Below are positions 7,391 through 14,627 of a stretch of 40,228 nt of DNA, piece by piece. The stretch comes from GCA-003244245 sp035714625. GTDB taxonomy: Bacteria; Actinomycetota; Actinomycetes; Mycobacteriales; Pseudonocardiaceae. The notes under the pieces are model-generated. The model saw only the letters and a list, made by a program, of their open reading frames with translations. It was not told the origin of the DNA and made no database searches. A program made the translations under genes and the position numbers. The stretch is taken from the NCBI GenBank assembly GCA_035714625.1, contig DASTLT010000029.1:1-40228 (forward strand), read 5' to 3'. How positions within the stretch are numbered: the first letter of the stretch is position 1; each line of letters starts with the position of its first letter.

Positions 7391-8895
7391 GCGTGCGCGC
7401 CGCGGTCTTGGAAGAACTGCCAGGTCACGCTGAGTGCCCTTCGTCCCACGCCGGTCGTGGTAGATCCCACCTGCCAGTGGCCGGCGAAGTGTTCCACCAG
7501 CGCACCGCCGGAAGCGATGATAGGGGGATTGAGTACGGGCGGTGTCCCGTCGGTAATGCCAACCTGGTCGTTCCAGTTGGCCGGGTTCACGACCGCGGAC
7601 CCTTCCGTGGGTGGGAACGTCGGCCAGTTGGTCCCGGCGAAGTCGGCGATAGGTGGTTTGTCATCCCACTGTTCGTTGATCGGCACGTTCCTGGGCAACG
7701 TCGTCGCAAACTGATCCTGGATGCTGTAGCTGATCCGGCTCAGGAAGCTCGTAGGCGCATTGTTCGTGGTCGTCGTCCCGAGTCGCGTCATCGAAGTCGG
7801 AGCACGCACCGTCATCCTGATGCTCGCAGAGCCCGTCGCACCGCCTGTGCCAGTGAAGTTGACCCGCACCTGGACGTCATTGAGGCTGCCACTCGGAGCC
7901 TTGCTCCGGATGACCGGCCTTGGGCCGGTGAACGTGGTCGCGCCGCTGAAGTCGGCTGCGCCCGAACCACCGACAATCGTCCAGGTGAAGGTGCCAGCGG
8001 CACCTGCGGCGGTTGCCTGAAGGGTTTGCTGCGTGGGGTAGCTAGCGGGCGACTGACCGTCAAACCACCACAGTTCGGTGTTACCCGACGCGGTTGAGAT
8101 GGTCACCGGTGTCACCGTCGGCGTCGGGCCCGGTCCGGGGCCCGGTCCGGGTCCAGGGCCAGCGCCGCGCTTGTCCAGCGCGTCCATGGTGATAGGTCCG
8201 ACGATCCCGTCGACGGAGAGGCTCGACGCGGACTGAAAATTCTCTACTGCTTTCTTCGTCTCGGATTTGAATTTGCCGTCAGCCCCGAAGCGCGGCAGTG
8301 GGAAGCCGAAATCGATCAGTGCCTGTTGGACCTTGGTCACGTGGGCTCCGGTGGCGCCAAAGCGGAGAAGCCGCTCGCCGTCGAACACGGCTTCGAGCTG
8401 ACCGTCGGAGGCGAAGCGGGGCGACGTGAGGTCGTGACCGTCGCCAATCGTGCGCTGCAGCGAGGGGGGGCCTGCCACGGTGCGGGGAGTGTCACCGGCC
8501 TCTTCGATGTCTGCGGTCTCCCCTGCCGGCAGCGGACCCGCGCGCAGTCGAGGTAGGGACGTCGCGGCGTCCTCGATCAACCGCTGGATTGCCGTGTTGC
8601 CCCCGGTCTGTTGACGGTTCACCCGAGGCCGCCGGGCGCGCAGCAACCGTGTGACGGCCGCGTTGCCGGCGCTGCGCTGAAGCGCGAGGACCGAGCCGGG
8701 GTTGATGCGCCGCACAGCGCCGGAATTCGCCGCCTGTATCGCGCCGATCGTCTTGGCCGCGGCTCCTGCGTTCCTGCTCTTTTGCGGGTCGAGCACCTCA
8801 GCAGGTGAAGTGACAAGGGCATGCCTGCGGCCGGGACGTGTTTTCGATGTCTTCCTAGCCGGAAAGGCGATCTCGTCTAGTGCCCTGTGCCGCAC
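7387..8895 (-). CDS. Peptidoglycan-binding-domain protein with LQRSAGN motif (DUF4157/eCIS-associated type N-terminus)
   Basis: About 502 residues if started at GTG 8895; GTG 8796 (469 residues) is an alternative, and the frame stays open to 9180. Residue numbers use the 8895 start. An Ala-rich N-terminus carries ALQRSAGNAAVTRLL (about 71-85), followed by AIQRLI and LQRTIG. This is the short repeated motif I associate with DUF4157-type and contractile-injection-system cargo proteins; the zincin domain itself is absent. Residues 176-242 form a PG_binding_1 domain (LLRFGATGAHVTKVQQALID, then FGADGKFKSETKKAVENFQ, then VDGIVGPITMDAL). A (GP)n linker (244-257) leads to a beta-rich Thr/Gly/Pro C-terminus (260-502). 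No classical signal peptide is seen. It is coupled to the downstream gene by a GTGA overlap. Confidence 0.75.
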   Translation of the reverse strand: MRHRALDEIAFPARKTSKTRPGRRHALVTSPAEVLDPQKSRNAGAAAKTIGAIQAANSGAVRRINPGSVLALQRSAGNAAVTRLLRARRPRVNRQQTGGNTAIQRLIEDAATSLPRLRAGPLPAGETADIEEAGDTPRTVAGPPSLQRTIGDGHDLTSPRFASDGQLEAVFDGERLLRFGATGAHVTKVQQALIDFGFPLPRFGADGKFKSETKKAVENFQSASSLSVDGIVGPITMDALDKRGAGPGPGPGPGPGPTPTVTPVTISTASGNTELWWFDGQSPASYPTQQTLQATAAGAAGTFTWTIVGGSGAADFSGATTFTGPRPVIRSKAPSGSLNDVQVRVNFTGTGGATGSASIRMTVRAPTSMTRLGTTTTNNAPTSFLSRISYSIQDQFATTLPRNVPINEQWDDKPPIADFAGTNWPTFPPTEGSAVVNPANWNDQVGITDGTPPVLNPPIIASGGALVEHFAGHWQVGSTTTGVGRRALSVTWQFFQDRGAHA

Positions 8896-8956
8896 TTCGC
8901 CAGGGTGCTGGCCACATCCGGCCACGTCAACAAGTCTGGCCGAGAATCTTGAACAC

Positions 8957-8990
8957 TGTCCCTTCGGACACAATGCCTGCCCTTTCGGGA
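8957..8990. promoter_or_regulatory. Two copies of a TGYCCYTTCGG motif, 21 bp apart
   Basis: TGTCCCTTCGGACA (8957-8970) is an inverted repeat (TGTCC/GGACA with a four-base spacer). TGCCCTTTCGGGA (8978-8990) is a variant starting exactly 21 bases later, i.e. two helical turns. They lie in the divergent space between the leftward peptidoglycan-binding gene and proS. A third copy, TGCCCTTTCGGACAC, is at 21625. They could be operator sites or short RNA hairpins; no regulator is known from the sequence. Confidence 0.35.
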
Positions 8991-9103
8991 AGAAGCGGAG
9001 CCGGGACCCGGCACCGGACGGTAACCGGGAGGGAGCGACCTGGGGAGGTGCCGATACGCTGCGGTGTAAGCAAGCCCCGCTCGTCTGAGGAGCCCGAAGA
9101 AGC

Positions 9104-10852
9104 ATGATCACCAGGTTGTCGGCGCTGTTCCTGCGCACCCTGCGCGAGGATCCGGCAGACGCCGAGGTACCCAGCCACAAGCTGCTGGTGCGCGCCGGGT
9201 ACGTCCGCCGGGTCGCCCCGGGAGTCTACTCCTGGCTGCCGCTGGGGCTGCGGGTGCTGCGCAACATCGAAGCGGTGGTGCGTGCGGAGATGGACGCGAT
9301 CGGCGCCCAGGAGATCCAGTTCCCCGCGCTGCTGCCCCGGGAGCCCTACCAGGCCACCGGGCGCTGGACCGAGTACGGCCCGAACCTGTTCCGGCTGCGC
9401 GATCGCAAGGGTGCCGACTACCTGCTCGGCCCCACCCACGAGGAGCTGTTCACCCTCACCGTCAAGGGCGAGTTCAGCTCCTACAAGGACTACCCGGTGA
9501 TCCTCTACCAGATCCAGACCAAGTACCGGGACGAGGAGCGGCCCCGAGCCGGCATCCTGCGCGGCCGGGAGTTCCTGATGAAGGACTCCTACTCCTTCGA
9601 CCTCTCTGACGACGGGCTGGCGCAGTCCTACCAGCGCCACCGCGACGCCTACATCAAGATCTTTGACCGGCTCGGGCTGCGCTACGTGATCGTGTCAGCG
9701 ATGTCCGGGGCCATGGGCGGATCGGTCAGTGAGGAGTTCCTCGCCGAGTCCGAGACCGGCGAGGACACCTTCGTGCGCTGTCCTGAGTCCGGGTACGCGG
9801 CCAACGTCGAGGCGGTGAGCACCCCGGTGCCGCCGGAGCTACCCATCGACGGCCTGCCCGAGGCCACCGTGCTGCACACCCCGGACACCCCGACCATCGA
9901 CACCCTGGTGGCCCACCTCAACAGCGCCGGACTGGACCGCACCTACACCGCGGCGGACACCCTGAAGAATGTCATGGTCAAGACCTGCCTGCCCGGCGCG
10001 GTGGCGTGGGAACTGCTTGGGGTGGGGGTCCCCGGCGACCGCGAGGTCGACATGAAACGGCTGGCGGCTTCGCTGGCCCCGGCCGAGGTGGCGTTGCTGG
10101 ACGACGCGGACTTCGCCGCGCACCCGTACCTGGTCAAGGGCTACATCGGCCCGGGAGCGCTGGCCGGGCACGGGGTGCGTTACCTGGTCGACCCCCGGGT
10201 GGTGCGCGGCACCGCCTGGGCCACCGGGGCCGACCGCGCCGATCACCACGTCGTCAACCTGGTGTGCGGACGCGACTTCACCCCCGACGGCACCATCGAG
10301 GCCGCCGAGGTGCGCGCCGGCGACCCGTCCCCGGACGGGGCGGGTCCGCTGGTCGCCGCCCGCGGCATCGAGATCGGGCACATCTTTCAGCTCGGCCGCA
10401 AGTACACCGACGCCTTCGGCCTGGACGCCCTGGGCCCGGACGGCAAGCCGATCCGGATCACCATGGGCTCCTACGGCGTCGGGGTCTCCCGGCTGGTCGG
10501 CGCGATCGCCGAGCAGAGCCACGACGAGCACGGGCTGATCTGGCCCCGGGAGGTCGCCCCGGCCGATGTGCACCTGGTGGTCGCGGGCAAGGCCGACGAG
10601 ATCCGTGCTGCCGCCGAGCAGTTGGCCGGCGAGCTGGACACCGCGGGTTTGCGGGTGATGCTCGATGACCGGGGCGCCACCCCGGGGGTGAAGTTCGCCG
10701 ATGCCGAGCTGATCGGAGTGCCCACCATCCTGGTGGTGGGCCGCGGCCTGGCCGCAGGGGTGGTGGAGGTCAAGGACCGGGGCACCGGAGAGCGCACCGA
10801 GGTGCCGGTGCACGCCGTGGTCGGGCACCTGCAGGAGCTGTGTCGCAAGTAG
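9104..10852 (+). CDS. proS: Prolyl-tRNA synthetase
   Basis: A 582-residue class II aminoacyl-tRNA synthetase that charges tRNA-Pro in the cytoplasm. Motif 1 region: APGVYSWLPLGLRVLRNIE (46-64). Motif 2: YRDEERPRAGILRGREFLMKD. The bacterial-type insertion (editing) domain follows from about residue 230 to 390. Motif 3: GSYGVGVSRLVGAIAEQ. A C-terminal anticodon-binding domain starts with VHLVVAGK. Length and motifs are normal for the bacterial ProS with an editing insert. ATG 9104 is preceded by GAGGAGCCCGAAGAAGC. In Mycobacterium the same gene neighbours cysG and the DUF4439 genes, which matches this context. Confidence 0.96.
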   Translation: MITRLSALFLRTLREDPADAEVPSHKLLVRAGYVRRVAPGVYSWLPLGLRVLRNIEAVVRAEMDAIGAQEIQFPALLPREPYQATGRWTEYGPNLFRLRDRKGADYLLGPTHEELFTLTVKGEFSSYKDYPVILYQIQTKYRDEERPRAGILRGREFLMKDSYSFDLSDDGLAQSYQRHRDAYIKIFDRLGLRYVIVSAMSGAMGGSVSEEFLAESETGEDTFVRCPESGYAANVEAVSTPVPPELPIDGLPEATVLHTPDTPTIDTLVAHLNSAGLDRTYTAADTLKNVMVKTCLPGAVAWELLGVGVPGDREVDMKRLAASLAPAEVALLDDADFAAHPYLVKGYIGPGALAGHGVRYLVDPRVVRGTAWATGADRADHHVVNLVCGRDFTPDGTIEAAEVRAGDPSPDGAGPLVAARGIEIGHIFQLGRKYTDAFGLDALGPDGKPIRITMGSYGVGVSRLVGAIAEQSHDEHGLIWPREVAPADVHLVVAGKADEIRAAAEQLAGELDTAGLRVMLDDRGATPGVKFADAELIGVPTILVVGRGLAAGVVEVKDRGTGERTEVPVHAVVGHLQELCRK

Positions 10853-10866
10853 CCGCCGCGCCCACC

Positions 10867-11277
10867 TCACCCGGCCAGGATGCTCAACCGGATGGTGCGC
10901 ACCGGGTTGTCGAGGTTGGTGTCCACCAGGCAGATCGACTGCCAGGTGCCCAGCGCGAGCCGCCCCCGCAACACCGGGATGCTGGCGTATGGCGGCAGCA
11001 GGGCGGGCAACAGATGATCCCGGCCGTGTCCCGGGGAGCCATGGCGGTGCCGCCATCGCCCGTCGGCGGGTAGCAGCTCGCGTAACACGGCGAGCAGGTC
11101 GGTGTCGCTACCGGCGCCGGTCTCGATCACCGCCAGGCCAGCGGTGGCATGCGGCACCCAGACGTGCAGCAGTCCGTCATCCACCCCGGCCCGGTTGAGG
11201 AATGCCTGGCAGTCCGGGGTGAGGTCGTACACCCGCTCGCGCGAGCCGGTCTCGATACGGAACTCCTCGGTATGCAC
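10867..11277 (-). CDS. YjbQ/UPF0047 family protein
   Basis: A 136-residue member of the YjbQ/UPF0047 family, small beta-rich proteins, some with weak thiamine-phosphate synthase activity; the physiological role is uncertain. Recognisable motifs: VPHATAGLAVIETGAGSDTD (41-60), which carries the conserved His of the putative active site; HGSPGHGRDHLLPALLPPY (79-97); and RLALGTWQSICLVDTN near the C-terminus. It is convergent with proS, with only 14 bases between stops, and no terminator is visible. Together with the two genes to its right it forms a leftward set. Confidence 0.88.
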   Translation of the reverse strand: MHTEEFRIETGSRERVYDLTPDCQAFLNRAGVDDGLLHVWVPHATAGLAVIETGAGSDTDLLAVLRELLPADGRWRHRHGSPGHGRDHLLPALLPPYASIPVLRGRLALGTWQSICLVDTNLDNPVRTIRLSILAG

Positions 11278-11340
11278 GACCTGACGGTAGTGCGCCCCCT
11301 GGTCGAAGCCGCGCTCAGGCCGGGTGCAGACCGGTGAGCG

Positions 11341-11811
11341 TCACGGTGCGCCAGGGAACGGCACCGTGAGCGGGATCCGGCCCGCGGTGGCGCGCCAGCG
11401 GGCCGCCCGCACTGCTGCTCCGGTCAGCGCATCCAGTGCCGCCCGGCGCAGTTCAGCCTGAGCCGGACTGCGCTCGATCACCGAGCGCCACGCTGCGGCA
11501 GCGTCAGTCTCCACGATGACCGCCAAGCGCAGCGCGGAAGCGCTGTTGGTGACTGGCTCCGGGGTGAGGTAGCCCGGCTCGGCCGGTACCGGTGGGGCGC
11601 CTGCAGCGATCAGTAGCGCTTCGGCGCCGTCGCGGCACATGCGGTGCGCAGCAGCCGCCTCGGCGAGCTGACCAGCCAGCTTGTCCGGCATGAAGGCACC
11701 GGCCAGCCCGTAGGCCCACACTGCGGTGTGCTCGGCGGCCAGCGCGGCCTGAAGGGCGTCCACCGGTATCCGCTGCTTGGCTGGGGGCGAGCCGAAACCG
11801 GCGGCGGTCAT
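11341..11811 (-). CDS. DUF4439 ferritin-like domain protein (cytoplasmic member of a pair)
   Basis: A 156-residue Ala-rich helical protein from ATG 11811. LQAALAAEHTAVWAYGLAGAF (residues 20-40) and AAAAHRMCRDGAEALL match the DUF4439 ferritin-like four-helix domain. The Glu-His pair in AAEHTAVWAYG is the kind of residue set that could bind metal, but activity is unproven. The ATG overlaps the stop of the lipoprotein gene upstream by four bases (ATGA), so the two are translationally coupled. A similar pair lies next to proS in Mycobacterium (from memory). No signal peptide. Confidence 0.8.
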   Translation of the reverse strand: MTAAGFGSPPAKQRIPVDALQAALAAEHTAVWAYGLAGAFMPDKLAGQLAEAAAAHRMCRDGAEALLIAAGAPPVPAEPGYLTPEPVTNSASALRLAVIVETDAAAAWRSVIERSPAQAELRRAALDALTGAAVRAARWRATAGRIPLTVPFPGAP

Positions 11812-12305
11812 GGCAGCACCGCGGCGTGGCTCGCGCAGCAAGCCGCCACCGAGGCTAGCAGCGCTGCCCGGTACCCAGGCAGCGGCACGACCAGGCTGGC
11901 TGCCTCATCCTGGGCCGCCCGCACCGCAGCGGCGAGTGCGTCCCGGGCGGCGGCCTGATCGGCAGGGGCGGCGGCCGGGGCGCGGGGTGGGGTGGAACTG
12001 GCCGGGGACTGGCTGGGTCGCACCCGGTGCAGCTCGGCGCGTAGCGCGGCGGCATGCGCCTGTCGATCCGCGGCCAGCGCCGTCGCGGCTGCGGCCAGTG
12101 CCGGGTGCCCGAGCGCCACGGCCTGGGCCAGGGCCGCGTCGGCCTCCGCCCGCTGAGCCGGTCGTTGCAGGAGATCCGGCTGCTCAGGCGCGGTCGGAGC
12201 CGATGAGGTGCACCCGGCCAACGCCGCCGACCCGGCCGCGAGCAGCGTGCTGGCCGCCGCTGCGGCGGTGAGCACCTGGCGGCGGCTGGGGCGAGAATCG
12301 GGCAC
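11808..12305 (-). CDS. Tat-exported lipoprotein with ferritin-like helices
   Basis: A 165-residue protein with a twin-arginine motif SRRQVL at residues 7-12, a hydrophobic Ala/Leu segment and a lipobox LAGC with the lipidated Cys at 32. It should be exported folded and anchored in the membrane. The mature part is almost entirely Ala-rich helix (LAADRQAHAAALRAELHRVR; ARDALAAAVRAAQDEAASLV), resembling the DUF4439 partner encoded next. A His-rich heme or canonical iron site is not evident. GTG/ATG choice is clear (ATG 12305). The gene starts a leftward operon divergent from rimP, with a 199-bp promoter region between. Confidence 0.8.
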   Translation of the reverse strand: MPDSRPSRRQVLTAAAAASTLLAAGSAALAGCTSSAPTAPEQPDLLQRPAQRAEADAALAQAVALGHPALAAAATALAADRQAHAAALRAELHRVRPSQSPASSTPPRAPAAAPADQAAARDALAAAVRAAQDEAASLVVPLPGYRAALLASVAACCASHAAVLP

Positions 12306-12504
12306 GGTTGGTCATCCTGCCACTCGCCGGTCCGCCCACCTGTGCGCACCGTGATCGACTTGGCGCGGGCGGCAGCCGGGACGCGATACCCTGAATGATC
12401 TGGTGACCGGGGCCTGGCACGACTGGTCCCGGTCTTACCGCAGACTCGCGTCGAGGAGACTTACCTCTACCGTCAGCACATCGCTCACCAGATAGGAGAC
12501 CACG

Positions 12505-13059
12505 GTGACTGCACAGTCGGCCAGCCCCGGCTCGGCACTCGAGCCCGTGGTCCGCGACGCGCTGCGAGACAGCGGATTCGACCTGGAGGGCCTGGAGCAG
12601 GTACGCGCGGGGCGGCGCAGTCTGCTCCGGGTGATCATCGACTCGGATGCCGGTGTCGCGCTGGACGACGTCGCTGCGGTGAGCCGTGTGGTGAGCCTGG
12701 CCCTCGACGAGCGCGACGACCTGCTGGGCGGGCCTTACACCCTCGAGGTCACCTCGCCCGGAGTGGACCGGCCGCTGACCCATCCCCGGCATTGGCGGCG
12801 AAACCGGCTGCGGCTGGTCCGGGCGACGGTGGCGGACGAGGGGGAGCTGGTGGGCAGGGTGGGGGACTGCGATGACGAGGGCGTCACGCTACTGGTCTCA
12901 GGAGCCCTGCGCCGGGTGCGCTACGCGAGTCTGGTCCGTGCGGTGGTGGAGGTCGAGTTCCACCAGCCACCCGCCGCCGAGCTCGCCCTGCTCGGCGGTG
13001 CGCGACAGCAGGCCGATTCTGCAGAGGACTTGGCTGGGCAGGACTTGGAGGAACGGTGA
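12505..13059 (+). CDS. rimP: Ribosome maturation factor RimP
   Basis: A 184-residue protein needed for 30S subunit assembly. The N-terminal domain has LEPVVRDALRDSGFDLEGLE and LLRVIIDSDAGVALDDVAAV, then the signature YTLEVTSPGVDRPL. The C-terminal SH3-like domain begins near RHWRRNRLRLVRA. An acidic, Gln-rich tail of about 25 residues extends beyond the usual end. GTG 12505 has AGGAG seven to eight bases upstream. It is first in the rimP-nusA-ylxR-infB cluster; the stop overlaps the nusA start by four bases (GTGA). Confidence 0.94.
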   Translation: MTAQSASPGSALEPVVRDALRDSGFDLEGLEQVRAGRRSLLRVIIDSDAGVALDDVAAVSRVVSLALDERDDLLGGPYTLEVTSPGVDRPLTHPRHWRRNRLRLVRATVADEGELVGRVGDCDDEGVTLLVSGALRRVRYASLVRAVVEVEFHQPPAAELALLGGARQQADSAEDLAGQDLEER

Positions 13060-14114
13060 ACGTCGACATCGCCGCGCTGCGCGCCATTGAGCGGGACAAG
13101 GACATCTCCTTCGAGACGGTGCTCGAGGCCATCGAGACGGCGCTGCTCACCGCCTACAAGCACACCGAGGGTCATGAACCGCATGCCCGGATCGATATCG
13201 ACCGCAAGACCGGCATGGTCCGGGTGCTGGCCCGGGATCTTGATGGCGACGGCAACGTCACCAGGGAGTGGGACGACACGCCGGAGGGGTTCGGCCGGAT
13301 CGCGGCCACCACTGCCCGCCAGGTCATCCTGCAGCGGCTGCGCGACGCCGAGCACGAGCGCACCTTCGGGGAGTTCTCCGCCAAGGAGGGCGAGATCGTC
13401 GCCGGTGTCGTGCAACGCGATGCCCGGGCAAACTCCCGTGGCGTGGTGGTGGTCCAGATCGGCGATACCGAGGGGGTGATTCCCCCGGTGGAACAGGCGC
13501 CCGGGGAGACCTACCGGCACGGCGAGCGGATCAAGTGCTACGTGGTGGGCGTGTCCCGGGGGATGCGCGGTCCGCAGATCACGTTGTCCCGCACCCACCC
13601 CAACCTGGTGCGCAGGCTGTTCGCGCTGGAGGTGCCGGAGATCGCGGATGGCACCGTGGACATCCCCGCGGTGGCCCGGGAGGCCGGGCACCGGTCCAAG
13701 ATCGCAGTTCGGTCGAATGTCGCCGGAGTCAACGCCAAGGGTGCCTGCATCGGCCCGATGGGTCAACGGGTCCGCAACGTGATGAGTGAGCTGGGTGGCG
13801 AGAAGATCGACATCATCGATTACTCGGACGATCCGGCCCGGTTCGTGGGCAATGCGTTGTCCCCCGCCAAGGTAGTCTCGGTGCAGGTGGTCGATGCACG
13901 GGCGAAGACCGCGCGGGTTGTTGTCCCCGATTTCCAGCTTTCGCTGGCGATCGGCAAGGAGGGGCAGAACGCCCGGCTCGCGGCTCGCCTGACCGGATGG
14001 AAGATCGATATCCGGAGCGACGCGGAGCCGGTGGGGTCGGCGACTTCCGGTCCACTGCGCACCGAGGTACCGGTGACCAATGCCGGCTCCCCACCGGCGG
14101 CTGGCGCGCGCTAG
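13056..14114 (+). CDS. nusA: Transcription termination/antitermination factor NusA
   Basis: A 352-residue NusA, the short actinobacterial form without the C-terminal AR repeats. It binds RNA polymerase and nascent RNA to control pausing, termination and antitermination. The N-terminal RNAP-binding domain (1-105) begins VNVDIAALRAIERDKDISFE. The S1 domain follows (KEGEIVAGVVQRDARANSRG from about 110), then two KH domains with RSKIAVRSNVAGVNAKGACIGPMGQRV and LSLAIGKEGQNARLAARLTGW, including the GxxG-type loops. The C-terminal tail is low complexity. GTG start coupled to rimP; ylxR starts seven bases after the stop. Confidence 0.96.
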   Translation: MNVDIAALRAIERDKDISFETVLEAIETALLTAYKHTEGHEPHARIDIDRKTGMVRVLARDLDGDGNVTREWDDTPEGFGRIAATTARQVILQRLRDAEHERTFGEFSAKEGEIVAGVVQRDARANSRGVVVVQIGDTEGVIPPVEQAPGETYRHGERIKCYVVGVSRGMRGPQITLSRTHPNLVRRLFALEVPEIADGTVDIPAVAREAGHRSKIAVRSNVAGVNAKGACIGPMGQRVRNVMSELGGEKIDIIDYSDDPARFVGNALSPAKVVSVQVVDARAKTARVVVPDFQLSLAIGKEGQNARLAARLTGWKIDIRSDAEPVGSATSGPLRTEVPVTNAGSPPAAGAR

Positions 14115-14121
14115 AATCATC

Positions 14122-14514
14122 ATGGCCCGCTGTCGGGGGACGGTCCACGGTTGCCCGGATGAGGTCCGACGCCGCCGCTGTGAGCGGCGCGCCGATCCCG
14201 TTCGGACTTGCGTGGGGTGCCGGACTCGGATGGCGGCTTCCGGACTGCTGCGTGTGGTGGCGGTGGACGGGGCCCTGGTCCCGGACCCGCGGCGGCGGCA
14301 TCCCGGGCGGGGCGCCTGGCTGCACCCCGATACCGGGTGCCTACGCCTCGCTGAGCGGCGCCGGGCCTTCTCGCGAGCCTTGCGCTTGACGGGGAGGCCC
14401 GACAGCACCGCAGTGCACACCTTCCTCACTCAGCAGGGCGGAGCAGCCACCGGTCCCCGGTCCGCCGGGGACACCCCCGACACCCGGAACCATCCGGGCG
14501 CTTGGTCAACGTAG
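14122..14514 (+). CDS. ylxR: YlxR (DUF448) RNA/nucleoid-binding protein
   Basis: A 130-residue protein from ATG 14122. The YlxR signature PVRTCVGCRTRMAASGLLRVV is present with its paired cysteines, followed by PDPRRRHPGRGAWLHPDTGC and the basic helix AERRRAFSRALRL. The family is small and basic, found between nusA and infB in many bacteria, and binds RNA/nucleoid. The roughly 30 residues before the signature and the Pro/Gly/Thr tail after it are not conserved, so GTG or ATG alternatives further in cannot be ruled out. It is clearly part of the nusA-infB transcription unit. Confidence 0.88.
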   Translation: MARCRGTVHGCPDEVRRRRCERRADPVRTCVGCRTRMAASGLLRVVAVDGALVPDPRRRHPGRGAWLHPDTGCLRLAERRRAFSRALRLTGRPDSTAVHTFLTQQGGAATGPRSAGDTPDTRNHPGAWST

Positions 14515-14627
14515 AGAGACAGGTCGATCCGACATGTACCCGCAGCCGTGAAGTTCTGACCGCCATGGACATGCGCTAAGACCGGGGTCGAGCGGGATTG
14601 CCGCCGGCTCCACCAGTGAGGAGAGCA

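Noticed and set aside
8896..9103. Possible T-box leader before proS
   Set aside because: There is no T-box consensus and no specifier stem.
12921..14429. A 502-codon minus-strand frame across nusA and ylxR
   Set aside because: Shadow of two clearly coding sense genes; no start signal and no family.
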